A stretch of DNA of 43,535 nucleotides. It comes from a virus. The DNA is taken from positions 1 through 43,535 of IMG/VR virus record IMGVR_UViG_3300042197_004173. One strand, 5' to 3'. The notes under the pieces are model-generated. The model saw nothing but the letters and a program-made list of their open reading frames with translations. It ran no database searches and was not told the origin of the DNA. Positions 16,801-24,733 of the stretch are shown here, piece by piece. Both the position numbers and the translations under genes were made by a program. Position 1 is the stretch's first letter. Each line of letters opens with the position of its first letter.

Positions 16801-19800
16801 TTGACTACCTGAAAAATCATATAAGAAAAACTGTTGAACATTATCACTAAACCATTTCCAGTAAAAAGAAACTTGAGGATCTTCATTAAAGTTAGCTCTT
16901 GGTCTTCTTATATACTCTCTAACATTTAACCACAAATAGTCTTTTTTATTATACTCTGGACTTAAAGTTCCATAAAGATTTTCAGTTGTACTACCAGTAA
17001 AAGAATCTAGATTAAAATAACTACCAAGTTCTACACTGATTTCTATAACTTTTTGTGTATCTGGTTGAATTCCCCAAATACTTCTTCTATCTGGGTTATA
17101 AACTAATTTAGTAATTTGACCACCTGCAAAAGTTTGTAAACCCTTAGTTTGGCCTGAAAGTGAATCTAATATTATTACTTGTGAATTTGCCCCGATATAA
17201 ATATCACCATCAAATTGATTCAAAGCTTGATATCCATAATCTGGTGGATTGACCGTAAACAATACAACATCTGTGTCAACAAGTACTGAATTGAATTGAG
17301 TATCACTTGAAATATTGATTGTGCTTGTTAAATTATTAAATAATAAGTTATCAAATGTTCCAGTAGAGACTGATGGTATGTTTACAACCGCATTATTATC
17401 AATTTTTTTCAAATTTGTACCACTAGACATCACATAAACTGCTTCATTTTCAGGATCATAGGCTATAGAGTGTGTTCCAACATAAACTGAATAGGTGGCT
17501 TGCCAATCTCTTGTATCACCATCAATTCTCAAAACAGCCGCAGCATCTGTAGTCACATACATATCATTTTCAAAATCATTAAAAACCATATTGTAACTCA
17601 AGTAAGGATTGATATCAACAGTCACTGGTATTGTACCAGAAACTGGATAAATCAATAAATCTGAACTATTTTCAAAAGAAACATAAATATCACCGTTATT
17701 ATTGTTTAAGGAAATAGAGTAAGCAGTTGAACTAAAAGTATAAATATCAGTTAAAACATTCACATACGGATCTATCTTATAAAGAGAATTTTTTGAAAGC
17801 GCCCATAAGTAACTTGATACATGGTTATAACATAATGCAATCGATTGTGTTAATCCAGAAATAGTAATGTCACCAGTGGCGGCCGTTCGGGTGGCTTTGG
17901 TGGCGGAGGTTTCGGAGGCTTTGGCGGTGGCAGTTTTGGCGGTGGCGGTGCCGGTGGCAGAATTTGCATAATTTGAATTAAATACAGTAACTCTATCTCC
18001 AAGTACATAAATTGAATTTACTGGCTCAACATATACTATATCAACCATTTCTGCGATACCACTTAATTCAAGATTGAAATAAGTGTTAGTGAACATATAC
18101 TCGATACTAAAACTTTGTGTGAATGCCAATTTATCGTACATACCTTGTAATAAACTTGGTACAAAAGATGGAGAACAACCAGTCTGTTCAAAACCAAGAT
18201 TAAAAGCAACAGTAGTGAAAGGTGATTTATTACATAATGAATCTGTAAGACCCCAGAAAGGTCCTTCATAACTAAGATTAATTACATCAGGATTTAAATA
18301 TAAAGAGTTATATTGAATATTTTGTAGTGGATAATAAGTATTATTGATGCCTATGACTTGTCCAGTTGCGAATCCTTTTTCTTCAAAAGATGCGCTTGCA
18401 GTTGCCATGACTATTTCATTTGAAGTAAGAAGTGCTCCTAAATTACCACTAAATTTTTTCAATATACGATAACTATCAATACCAGGTAAAGTTGAACTGT
18501 TAGTTTGTATTTTAAGATCAACCCGCTGGGTTTGTTTCTTAACATTAAATCTTAAAGCACTAGCGGCATTAGTCACAAAAATTCCAAAATCATTCACAGT
18601 CTCTGCCCAGGTAGTTGTCCAATTAGCAAGAGTCTGTGCAATATCTATTTGGCCAGTAAAAGTATCAGTGATAGATTGTTCCTCATATGTTCGGCCGTTA
18701 ATATTAATAGTTAAATTTTTACCAATTGTATTGAATATTACAACACTATGCTCTATATAATAATCAGCGGTTATACCAACACCAACTGTAAAATCTATTC
18801 TAACATTCGGAAAGTCTGATTTCAAATTAATTGAGTTATAATATACTGATGCAAATCCAACTGTGTTTAGACTTACAAGAATACCTAATTTACTTAAAGG
18901 CATGAAGTGTCTTGTTAGCCAGTTGCGGAGTGTTTTATCAATTGTTCTTTGCATATCAACAAGTCCTGATGAATAAACATAACTAATCCTTTCTTTGTAA
19001 GGATTTTTGTTAATTTTGATAATTATACCAGATTCGTCAATATCAACAAAAACTATATTATAATCCCAGTTGCTTGAATAATTATAATTGAATTCTTTAA
19101 CAAGTGACTCATAAGTTTCTATGAGCTTTTCATAGACTCTATCTTCTGAACCTATACTATAAGTTGGAGAAACTTCATTGTAATAATAATTTACAATTGC
19201 ATATTTGCTTGGATAAATTAAATCGGCTTTCAAAAAAGTGTCTTCGTAATAAAAATCTATATTTAAAATCTTCATTTCACTTTTGAATCGTTCAGCTGCA
19301 CTCGCCAGTGTTACTTCAGCTGATTGTGTGAATGATTGTGTAAAATATAATCTATCTGTGGTTAGATAAATCTCACCACCTGTTAAAAATTCATCATTAA
19401 CAGCACCTGATAATGAAGACGGTTCAATAGGTAAATATGTTGGTGTGGACCAATACAGACCAGATTCTTCTGAACCGGAAGGACCAGGTAAAAAAGATGT
19501 AGAGTCACCGAGAGAAAATTGTGGTATTATATCATTACTATAATTAAAAATACCAACCGATTCGAATGGAACTGCTGACCAAGTATAAGCCTGAATACAT
19601 TCATATAGAACATTTTCGTACAAGACCTGACTACCAGTTGCAAAGTAAGTCAAATTAACAATACTTTCAAAGGTTGGAATACTACTGACCTTGAAGAAAT
19701 AAGGATTCAATACGGAATTGGTGACTTTGAACTCAGTACCAGGAGATAAAATATCCGGTATATTATTTGAGAAATATAATCTATTGTTTGTAGAATCAAA

Positions 19801-20643
19801 ACTCAATCCACCTTTATATACTCTGGGTAAATCTGTTTTACTTAATACCTCAATAATTAACTGAGAATCATGAGGTAAAGAATTTTTTGACAAACGCCAT
19901 TCATGATGAACAATATCTTGTACAGATGGATTTTTAATTGTAACTACTTCAACATCTTGATATTTACCAGTGAGTCTATAGTTATCGTTTTTATCAGTAT
20001 TTACAATATTTATTTTACGATATTGATATAATCGGTCATAAAAAGTTGGCTCATTCCATATAGAAAGAGTATCTTTAAGTTTTGGAGTTATATAGTTATA
20101 AATACCAATTAAATCTGTTCCTGTTACAGTTACACCACCATAAGAATTACCATCATTATAACTACCTGAGAATGCTGACTCAAAATCTGCATTATTTAAA
20201 TTAGATAAAATTAAAATGGCATCTTTTTTAGATCCAACAACTGGATAAACAATATTTGGCTCATTAAATTCAAATATAGGAGTGTTGAATCTTACAAAAG
20301 TTCCTAATTTAAAATTTCTTTCTATATTTTTAGAATAAATCCATTTTGAATAAAATGTTTGTTCAAAATTTACAGGTTCAATTTTCGTAACTGATTGTGT
20401 CGCAGCTCCTGAATAAAAATGAAATCCATATTCATTAAATAACTGCCACTTTCTTAAACTCAAATCAGGTGGATTCTCAAAAACAAAAGCATCTATATTC
20501 TCAAAAACATATAATGATTGAGTTTTAAAAGTGTCACTCGATCCCACTGGGAATAAAATATCTCCCTCATGTCTTTCAAGTGACTCATTATAGGTAAAAT
20601 TTAAACTATTTCCCTCTTTATCAAAGAATACTAAGTTTTGCAT
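13852..20643 (-). CDS. Giant baseplate / tail structural protein (possibly gp7-like wedge), 2263 aa
   Basis: Very large virion protein; T4's comparable wedge protein gp7 is 1032 residues. Mostly beta-rich, Ser/Thr/Asn/Tyr-rich. Visible parts are: a YENVLYECIQAYTW segment (~340-356) like small carbohydrate-binding folds; a Thr/Ala-rich linker (~893-924) encoded by GC-rich DNA; a region (~925-1220) with five or more repeats of the type S-x-Y-L-W-A-L, D-I-Y-V-S-F, A-V-Y-V-M-S, D-I-Y-I-G-A, S-I-W-G-I, suggesting a beta-propeller; a helical segment (~1555-1590, MLMVKNMIYPYIGS) of baseplate-wedge character; and two tandem W-x-x-G-x-x-V-x-Y units (~1768-1840) like CBM5/12 domains. It overlaps the gp25 gene tail to tail, supporting a baseplate role. 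The gp7 equivalence is tentative. Confidence 0.78.
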   Translation of the reverse strand: MQNLVFFDKEGNSLNFTYNESLERHEGDILFPVGSSDTFKTQSLYVFENIDAFVFENPPDLSLRKWQLFNEYGFHFYSGAATQSVTKIEPVNFEQTFYSKWIYSKNIERNFKLGTFVRFNTPIFEFNEPNIVYPVVGSKKDAILILSNLNNADFESAFSGSYNDGNSYGGVTVTGTDLIGIYNYITPKLKDTLSIWNEPTFYDRLYQYRKINIVNTDKNDNYRLTGKYQDVEVVTIKNPSVQDIVHHEWRLSKNSLPHDSQLIIEVLSKTDLPRVYKGGLSFDSTNNRLYFSNNIPDILSPGTEFKVTNSVLNPYFFKVSSIPTFESIVNLTYFATGSQVLYENVLYECIQAYTWSAVPFESVGIFNYSNDIIPQFSLGDSTSFLPGPSGSEESGLYWSTPTYLPIEPSSLSGAVNDEFLTGGEIYLTTDRLYFTQSFTQSAEVTLASAAERFKSEMKILNIDFYYEDTFLKADLIYPSKYAIVNYYYNEVSPTYSIGSEDRVYEKLIETYESLVKEFNYNYSSNWDYNIVFVDIDESGIIIKINKNPYKERISYVYSSGLVDMQRTIDKTLRNWLTRHFMPLSKLGILVSLNTVGFASVYYNSINLKSDFPNVRIDFTVGVGITADYYIEHSVVIFNTIGKNLTININGRTYEEQSITDTFTGQIDIAQTLANWTTTWAETVNDFGIFVTNAASALRFNVKKQTQRVDLKIQTNSSTLPGIDSYRILKKFSGNLGALLTSNEIVMATASASFEEKGFATGQVIGINNTYYPLQNIQYNSLYLNPDVINLSYEGPFWGLTDSLCNKSPFTTVAFNLGFEQTGCSPSFVPSLLQGMYDKLAFTQSFSIEYMFTNTYFNLELSGIAEMVDIVYVEPVNSIYVLGDRVTVFNSNYANSATGTATAKTATAKASETSATKATRTAATGDITISGLTQSIALCYNHVSSYLWALSKNSLYKIDPYVNVLTDIYTFSSTAYSISLNNNNGDIYVSFENSSDLLIYPVSGTIPVTVDINPYLSYNMVFNDFENDMYVTTDAAAVLRIDGDTRDWQATYSVYVGTHSIAYDPENEAVYVMSSGTNLKKIDNNAVVNIPSVSTGTFDNLLFNNLTSTINISSDTQFNSVLVDTDVVLFTVNPPDYGYQALNQFDGDIYIGANSQVIILDSLSGQTKGLQTFAGGQITKLVYNPDRRSIWGIQPDTQKVIEISVELGSYFNLDSFTGSTTENLYGTLSPEYNKKDYLWLNVREYIRRPRANFNEDPQVSFYWKWFSDNVQQFFLYDFSGSQLSTSGALAYTGPKPLPTVFLNNKPNRDPSKVKDPEYQQTIFSRVDYNLEYIDDNEDISVVPEPLQVFIGYNSLDEGALRSILQLYRSENIDFTITTNSSNNDVILFQTLQDTITGEIFGKISLKSDSSSFFTVTSTGTKRGLRKGQTIAIFVKDVSNQKSQYISQNNGYLLKIKEVYSREIIVSFFKEVDFLVQEQTLINNFPKTGLVTYLSLRIIVWDKEIGRFNVLGQTEIEDIRYHTELNNVGKLISSDDVYIFKEYDIKEEGIDWEYLNMKRKEMLMVKNMIYPYIGSYKSIINAINYFGYNDLELSEYYRNINSNSENFGKLFKVEIPDIFDNSVAGWTENNFIKHLFPNKNYTDTNLFNLTYRITDKEGNNILYYTLEEVQKKLQGLKYWLQKNIIPITHKILDITGRADFNDNTVVTHITRDAQIFNIHQNFTPVMFDMNETYLLPVNSGSTVYNCVLDFYILPGTSSLLPDSYTVDIRTYEIYREWYAFRNYQKGERVVYYNKLYESVIPNNKTNNPRKFENIKLWNSGTVYQVGDVAKYDSLIYVWSGQAGATYSSISPAIDAGVGKNWVDVTEWKQISLVPVDKISEYRHITNLKPFNFTVDSNITPYLVIEVTSDNGYGAIYRDRKNFEIRGILDIQEIEAFSNLTTKQYRDATLPVVYADVDKVPNLQLVANTFTKSFTDMFGRPTDRPYLATSGNIVFPNIKHGFPFIVQNNSSFAVNKFSIQLGDDFVFMKNPYVLVNSGVMNIQGKNLNWSGNLAPGATLSLEVRADVTVGGKSYWVDPINTTNNQALVPVTYSVLAKLLTGSNYGMSASIYGDLNPQYFRLNNSNPQFTAGTIPVFVTQSFDSIPAFSKYNQTFILSTFSQYGVNLITASDSVIGSTHFGLVTEIFNNAMDSFGYVYYQTRVSSTQWQARFLLSTYYQDISTTQSYIQRIWDLGAQTYGPSIISDSFGFGTNSSIGSLTITQSYYP
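17872..17965 (-). other. GC-rich low-complexity island inside the giant baseplate gene
   Basis: About 90 bases of GGC/GGT/GCC-rich sequence within very AT-rich DNA. On the coding (minus) strand it encodes a linker of mainly Thr, Ala, Ser and Lys (ATGTATAKTATAKASET and on) just before the propeller-like region. On the plus strand the same bases read as an open Gly/Phe-rich frame (GGFGGGGFGGFGGGSFGG). Local repeats of GGTGGC and GGCGGT suggest growth by slippage or import from a GC-richer source. Confidence 0.75.
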
Positions 20644-20659
20644 TAGCTTTTATATAGTG

Positions 20660-20678
20660 TTTTTATATATATAAAAAC
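20660..20678 (-). promoter_or_regulatory. Symmetric candidate late promoter of the giant baseplate gene
   Basis: TTTTTATATATATAAAAAC, 17-35 bases before the ATG at 20643, followed on the minus strand by a second ACTATATAAAAG box. The core reads the same on both strands. Confidence 0.4.
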
Positions 20679-20702
20679 TTTAATTCCTGACCAAGAACTT
20701 AT

Positions 20703-21815
20703 TTACTCCGGAGTCTTTGATTTAAAATTTTCATTATAGATTTTAATTACATCACTAAATTCATCTAGAACTATTTGTTTAAATTTATCATTTTCCCATT
20801 TTTGTTCTTGAATATACTTAGTAATAAATTCTTCATAATCTAGTTTCACAGAGATATTCAATTCTTCTTCTGTAATTTCGGCATCTTTTTTTTCTTTTTC
20901 AGTTTTAACTATATCATCTAAATACTCTACTGATGCAAAATTTCCAACTTCAAGTAATGTTTCCAACTTTCTTCTTAACTTACGATTACTAACCAGAAGA
21001 TTATTTGAAATTGTTAAATCTATATAATCTTTAGTATTTTTTAATGAATCTAAATTTTCAATATCTGATTCATCTTTGATTGTGAATTTTTTAAATACTG
21101 GTGAATATGTATTTGGTATAAATTCTGTTTTACCGGTAATTAAATCAAGAATGGTGATTCCTTTCTGGTCACCCATGTCGTTACGATCCATTTGGTAAAG
21201 AGCTCCGATAAACTCAAAATTAGTATTTACTTGGCGAATGTGCACATGTCCCGAAAAAACTCTATTGTAATGTTTAAATTCTTCAACATCTATTTTATCA
21301 GGATTACGATGGGCCACTGAATTTAAATGCATGACACAACCATTGAGATCGGAATGGCAAAATAAATAATCCCCTGGATTAGATGATATTTCACTAATCA
21401 TATCTAATCTCTTTTCAACCCAAGGCATTAAAATTAATTTTTTGTCAAAGATTTGGAGTGTAGATGTTTTCTCATAAACAAATATATTATCTGAAATATA
21501 TGAAAACAATCTAACGGAATTGACATCATTAGAACCTTTATTAAAGAGATCATGATTTCCAACCATAATGTGTATGGGTAATATATTACTTATTTCTTTA
21601 AGTATTTTTTCTACTTTGTTAAGAGTAATTATGGGAATACTTGTTCTATTATCAAATAAATCACCTAAGTGAATAAGTATATCACCTTCTCTAACATTTT
21701 CCCTTAGATATGGAATAACAAAGTTATAAAAGGTAGATTCCATCATATTTTGCCATTTATCTAAATTATTAGTGTAGATACCAAAATGTGTATCTGTAAT
21801 CATAAAAACTCTCAT
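20703..21815 (-). CDS. 47: Recombination nuclease subunit (T4 gp47 / SbcD / Mre11-like)
   Basis: Metallophosphoesterase nuclease that works with an SMC-like ATPase (gp46/SbcC) in DNA end resection. The 370 residues (T4 gp47: 339) carry all five phosphoesterase motifs: TDTHFG (D8, H10), GDLFD (51-55), GNHD (86-89), CHSD (H154) and GHVH (189-192). The C-terminal ~120 residues are charged and helical (VKTEKEKKDAEITEEEL), the usual site of contact with the partner. No gp46-like gene is in this window. About 210 bases of non-coding DNA separate it from the ABC exporter upstream, so it probably has its own promoter. Confidence 0.93.
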   Translation of the reverse strand: MRVFMITDTHFGIYTNNLDKWQNMMESTFYNFVIPYLRENVREGDILIHLGDLFDNRTSIPIITLNKVEKILKEISNILPIHIMVGNHDLFNKGSNDVNSVRLFSYISDNIFVYEKTSTLQIFDKKLILMPWVEKRLDMISEISSNPGDYLFCHSDLNGCVMHLNSVAHRNPDKIDVEEFKHYNRVFSGHVHIRQVNTNFEFIGALYQMDRNDMGDQKGITILDLITGKTEFIPNTYSPVFKKFTIKDESDIENLDSLKNTKDYIDLTISNNLLVSNRKLRRKLETLLEVGNFASVEYLDDIVKTEKEKKDAEITEEELNISVKLDYEEFITKYIQEQKWENDKFKQIVLDEFSDVIKIYNENFKSKTPE

Positions 21816-22027
21816 ATATTATAATTAATTTTTAAAGTATTCTTTGAAATAAATCAAGACTACTCATATTAATTATATGAAAAAAATATTGAAAGTCTTA
21901 TAAAATTGCCCGGTATGATTCTTTACTAATTTTTTATAATTTTTTATATAACAAATGAAAAATCTGTTCAAAAATTTAAAAATTTGGGAATTTTTGATGA
22001 ATATTTTACTGTTCAAAAAAATTGAAA
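21816..22027. other. Intergenic region upstream of the gp47-like gene
   Basis: Non-coding and very AT-rich. Apart from a weak 11-base direct repeat (CTGTTCAAAAA at 21964-21974 and 22009-22019) I see no structure. Short reading frames here run into the ABC gene on the other strand and are not supported. Confidence 0.5.
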
Positions 22028-23821
22028 TCAATTGGTGGTGGATAAAGACTCACTTAATTGATTCTTTACCAACTCTCTATAATAATCACACTTTTCTAAT
22101 AACTCATGGTGAGTTCCTGAATCTAAAATTTTACCTAATTTCATCACAAATATCCTGTCACAATCTTTAACCGTTGAAAGACGATGAGCAATTATTATAG
22201 TAGTTTTTCCCTTAGAAACCGAATCAATTGCTTCTTGAACTTGCGCCTCTGATACAGTATCAAGTGCTGATGTAGCTTCATCAAAAATTAAAAAATGGGG
22301 ATTTTTAGCAAGTGCTCTTGCAATTCCTATTCTTTGGCGCTCACCACCTGATAATTTACAACCTCTTTCGCCTATAATAGTGTCCCAACCCCATTCTAAC
22401 TTGTGTTTAAATTTCCAAACTCCACTCAATTTAGCAATTTCATCAATTTCTTCATCAGTTAATAAACGATTTACACCAAATGATATATTTTCTCTAATTG
22501 AAGCATCAAAAAGAATAACTTCTTGATCAACTGATCCAATCATATTTAAAAATGATTTTAGTTCAATATCTTTTAAATTATGATCATTAATATAAATAGT
22601 ACCCAACTGTGTATCAAAACTACGTCTAATCAAATTGGTGATTGTAGATTTACCTGAGCCAGATTCACCAACAAAAGCAACTTTTTCACCGTTATTAATT
22701 TTAAAACTTATACCATTGAGTATATATTCATCACTTTCTGAATTTTCAGTATCGTGTTCTTTACCTCTTTTTGGATAAGCAAAGTGCACATTATCAAATT
22801 GAAGCGAATTTATTTTTTGTAAAGTTATTGCATTTTCAACAATTTGAATATCTGGTTTTATATCTAAAAGTTCAAAATATTTTTCAATATTGATTTTATC
22901 AGTTACAAATTGTTTTTGCATATCTGTGAGTGCCCACAAAGAATTAATAAAATTACCTGACCATAAAAACATCATAAATAAATTACCGGATGTGATTTTA
23001 CCATTAACAACAAGGATAACTGCTACAATAATTGTAATCCATCTAAATGCTTGTGAACTGAGTCTGATTAGTGTAAGTTGATTTACAGCACCGAGCCAGG
23101 TTGAAGAATATTCCACTTGATAATCTTCTTGAATTTTTTGGAGATTATTTAGTGATTTTCCTTCAGCTACTTCATTTTTAATTAAAAATACAAAACGATA
23201 TATTTCTGAAATAAATCTTGAGTTTTTATTTCTAATATCACGAACCTTTCGGATTTTAGGATCAATTGATTGATTAAATCTAAAAAGAGAAATAGAAAAA
23301 AATATTGATGATAAAAGATAAGCAAGGCCAATCCAAACATTTACCCAGAACAGTACCACAATAGAAATTATAAATTGTGAAATTGATGGTATAAAATTAT
23401 AAATAAACATATTCATTTGATTGTGAATACTTGCAAATCCTGATTGTACTATACTTTGTTTCACACCAGAATGTTCGTTGATATGTTGGCCATTTGAAAA
23501 TGAAAAAAATTTAATAATAGATTGATGATTTAAGTGATTATCAACATATACATCTAATTTTTTGACTTCAATTCGTTCCCGTATTCTAACTAAAATAATT
23601 TTAGTAATTACTAAAATAGTGGCGGATCCGCACCAAAAAAGTGCCCAATTAAGATTTGCACCTTTTTGTGCCATATCAAATACTTTACTTAAAAAGTAGG
23701 TATTAATAGCTTCAATTGAAGTGATTGCTGCGATAATAAGAAAAACAAGTAGTAAAGTTTTTCTGAATGGTTTAGTAAATTTATAGACTTGAAGTAAAAC
23801 TTCTTTATTAGAATATTGCAT
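22028..23821 (-). CDS. ABC exporter (MsbA/lipid-A-type half-transporter)
   Basis: Full-length half-transporter of 597 residues: membrane domain (~1-310) fused to an ATPase domain (~340-590); it would work as a homodimer in the inner membrane. Hydrophobic segments lie near residues 17-38, 56-78, 140-185 (a pair) and 250-300 (a pair). The ATPase has Walker A VGESGSGKST (~381-391), Q-loop SVDQEVILFD, signature LSGGERQRIGIARAL (~488-502), Walker B FLIFDEATSALD and switch His in IIAHRLS. Nothing is missing, so it should be functional. It lies between tail and recombination genes with a host-type TATATTTG element upstream instead of only a late box, suggesting earlier or host-like expression. Substrate unknown. 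Intact ABC exporters are uncommon in phages. Confidence 0.93.
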   Translation of the reverse strand: MQYSNKEVLLQVYKFTKPFRKTLLLVFLIIAAITSIEAINTYFLSKVFDMAQKGANLNWALFWCGSATILVITKIILVRIRERIEVKKLDVYVDNHLNHQSIIKFFSFSNGQHINEHSGVKQSIVQSGFASIHNQMNMFIYNFIPSISQFIISIVVLFWVNVWIGLAYLLSSIFFSISLFRFNQSIDPKIRKVRDIRNKNSRFISEIYRFVFLIKNEVAEGKSLNNLQKIQEDYQVEYSSTWLGAVNQLTLIRLSSQAFRWITIIVAVILVVNGKITSGNLFMMFLWSGNFINSLWALTDMQKQFVTDKINIEKYFELLDIKPDIQIVENAITLQKINSLQFDNVHFAYPKRGKEHDTENSESDEYILNGISFKINNGEKVAFVGESGSGKSTITNLIRRSFDTQLGTIYINDHNLKDIELKSFLNMIGSVDQEVILFDASIRENISFGVNRLLTDEEIDEIAKLSGVWKFKHKLEWGWDTIIGERGCKLSGGERQRIGIARALAKNPHFLIFDEATSALDTVSEAQVQEAIDSVSKGKTTIIIAHRLSTVKDCDRIFVMKLGKILDSGTHHELLEKCDYYRELVKNQLSESLSTTN

Positions 23822-23842
23822 AAAATATTTTTAGTAAAAATA

Positions 23843-23855
23843 TTATACAAATATA
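23843..23855 (-). promoter_or_regulatory. Host-type promoter -7 element upstream of the ABC exporter
   Basis: On the minus strand TATATTTGTATAA, which contains TATATTTG, an exact match to the Bacteroidota -7 consensus TAnnTTTG, 27-34 bases before the ATG. The same 13 bases occur at 35679-35691. I see no good TTTG -33 element here, so the promoter may be weak. Confidence 0.5.
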
Positions 23856-23880
23856 AAGGAAAAAAGTTTTCTAAAATAAA

Positions 23881-23908
23881 AAAACCGACTTTAGAGTCGG
23901 TTTTTTTT
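23881..23908. terminator. Bidirectional intrinsic terminator
   Basis: CCGACT (23885-23890), loop TTAG, AGTCGG (23895-23900), with A runs before and eight T after. It ends the minus-strand tail tube transcript and separates it from the ABC exporter promoter. Confidence 0.85.
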
Positions 23909-23916
23909 GTAATTTA

Positions 23917-24546
23917 TTAATAACCATCAATAAGTGGAGGCGAAATTGCTGTTCCATTATCAATGTATTCATCTTGCCAATAATCAACTACGAAGTCTGC
24001 GCTAATATTAGCTAATATACCTTGTCCTTCGTAAGTTAAAGAAGCCATATTAGTAATAGAAGATAATTGACAGTTCTGGAATGTTACACGTCTTAAAACT
24101 AAACCTTTTTTATCGTGTTGATTTACGATAATAGTTCCCACCATGTCTGCTTTATAATGTAGGTAACCATTTTGTGAGTTCCAAGCCAGATCGTACCATT
24201 GTTTTAAAGTAGTCCAAGTTTCCATAGATCCATTGTTATTTACATTGACATTAAATGTAATTGCTAAAGAATCAATATGAGTTTCAGAAGGACCAGCGTT
24301 CAAGAAAGCTCTTGTTGAATATTTAAATCTTTGATTAGATTTCCCAATTGGTTTATTAGTTGTACTCAAATCAACAGTAAGTGCTTGTTGAAGCAGTAAA
24401 AAAGGATCTCTACCAGCAGCTTGTAATGCCAAAGGCAAAACAAATGATATCTCAAAGAGATTAGTATATACAGGTTCTTGAGGTAATGAACCTGGACCAC
24501 CTGGTGGTGAATTCACTGCTAAGTTGGAAAAATGTGGTAATGGCAT
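23917..24546 (-). CDS. 19: Tail tube protein (T4 gp19-like)
   Basis: Forms the hexameric rings of the inner tail tube. Of 209 residues (T4 gp19: 163) the family pattern is clear: EPVYTNLFEISFVLP at the N-terminus, a loop, RFKYSTRAFLNAGPSETHID, SLAITFNVNVNNNGSMETWTTLKQWYDL and a C-terminal NCQLSSITNMASLTYEGQG and ISADFVVDYWQDEY. The extra length is mostly an N-terminal Pro/Gly-rich segment (NSPPGGPGSLP). It is divergent from the chaperone gene and followed by a terminator. Confidence 0.9.
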   Translation of the reverse strand: MPLPHFSNLAVNSPPGGPGSLPQEPVYTNLFEISFVLPLALQAAGRDPFLLLQQALTVDLSTTNKPIGKSNQRFKYSTRAFLNAGPSETHIDSLAITFNVNVNNNGSMETWTTLKQWYDLAWNSQNGYLHYKADMVGTIIVNQHDKKGLVLRRVTFQNCQLSSITNMASLTYEGQGILANISADFVVDYWQDEYIDNGTAISPPLIDGY

Positions 24547-24733
24547 AATTTTTTAAATTATTTTTTGTTTAATTGTTTTTTACAATTATAGGTTATATAT
24601 TATTTTTTTTATTTCTCTATTAAACTTCTATGTATATATTGATATAAAAAAGTTAATTTTATCTATTTATATAATCAAACATTCAAAGAGAAATAATCTA
24701 TAAGTATATATATTCAAAAAAAAATCAACATTT
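24547..24733. promoter_or_regulatory. Divergent promoter region between tail tube and chaperone genes
   Basis: 187 bases without a gene. On the minus strand an AATATATAACC box lies about 40 bases before the tube ATG; on the plus strand AAGTATATATATTC (24702-24715) lies about 20 bases before the chaperone ATG. Both fit the late-box pattern. Confidence 0.4.

Noticed and set aside
21955-22170. Plus-strand frame beginning MKNLFKNLKIWEF
   Set aside because: The start resembles the shared N-terminal peptide, but two thirds of it is antisense to the conserved ABC ATPase C-terminus and the rest is AT-rich spacer.
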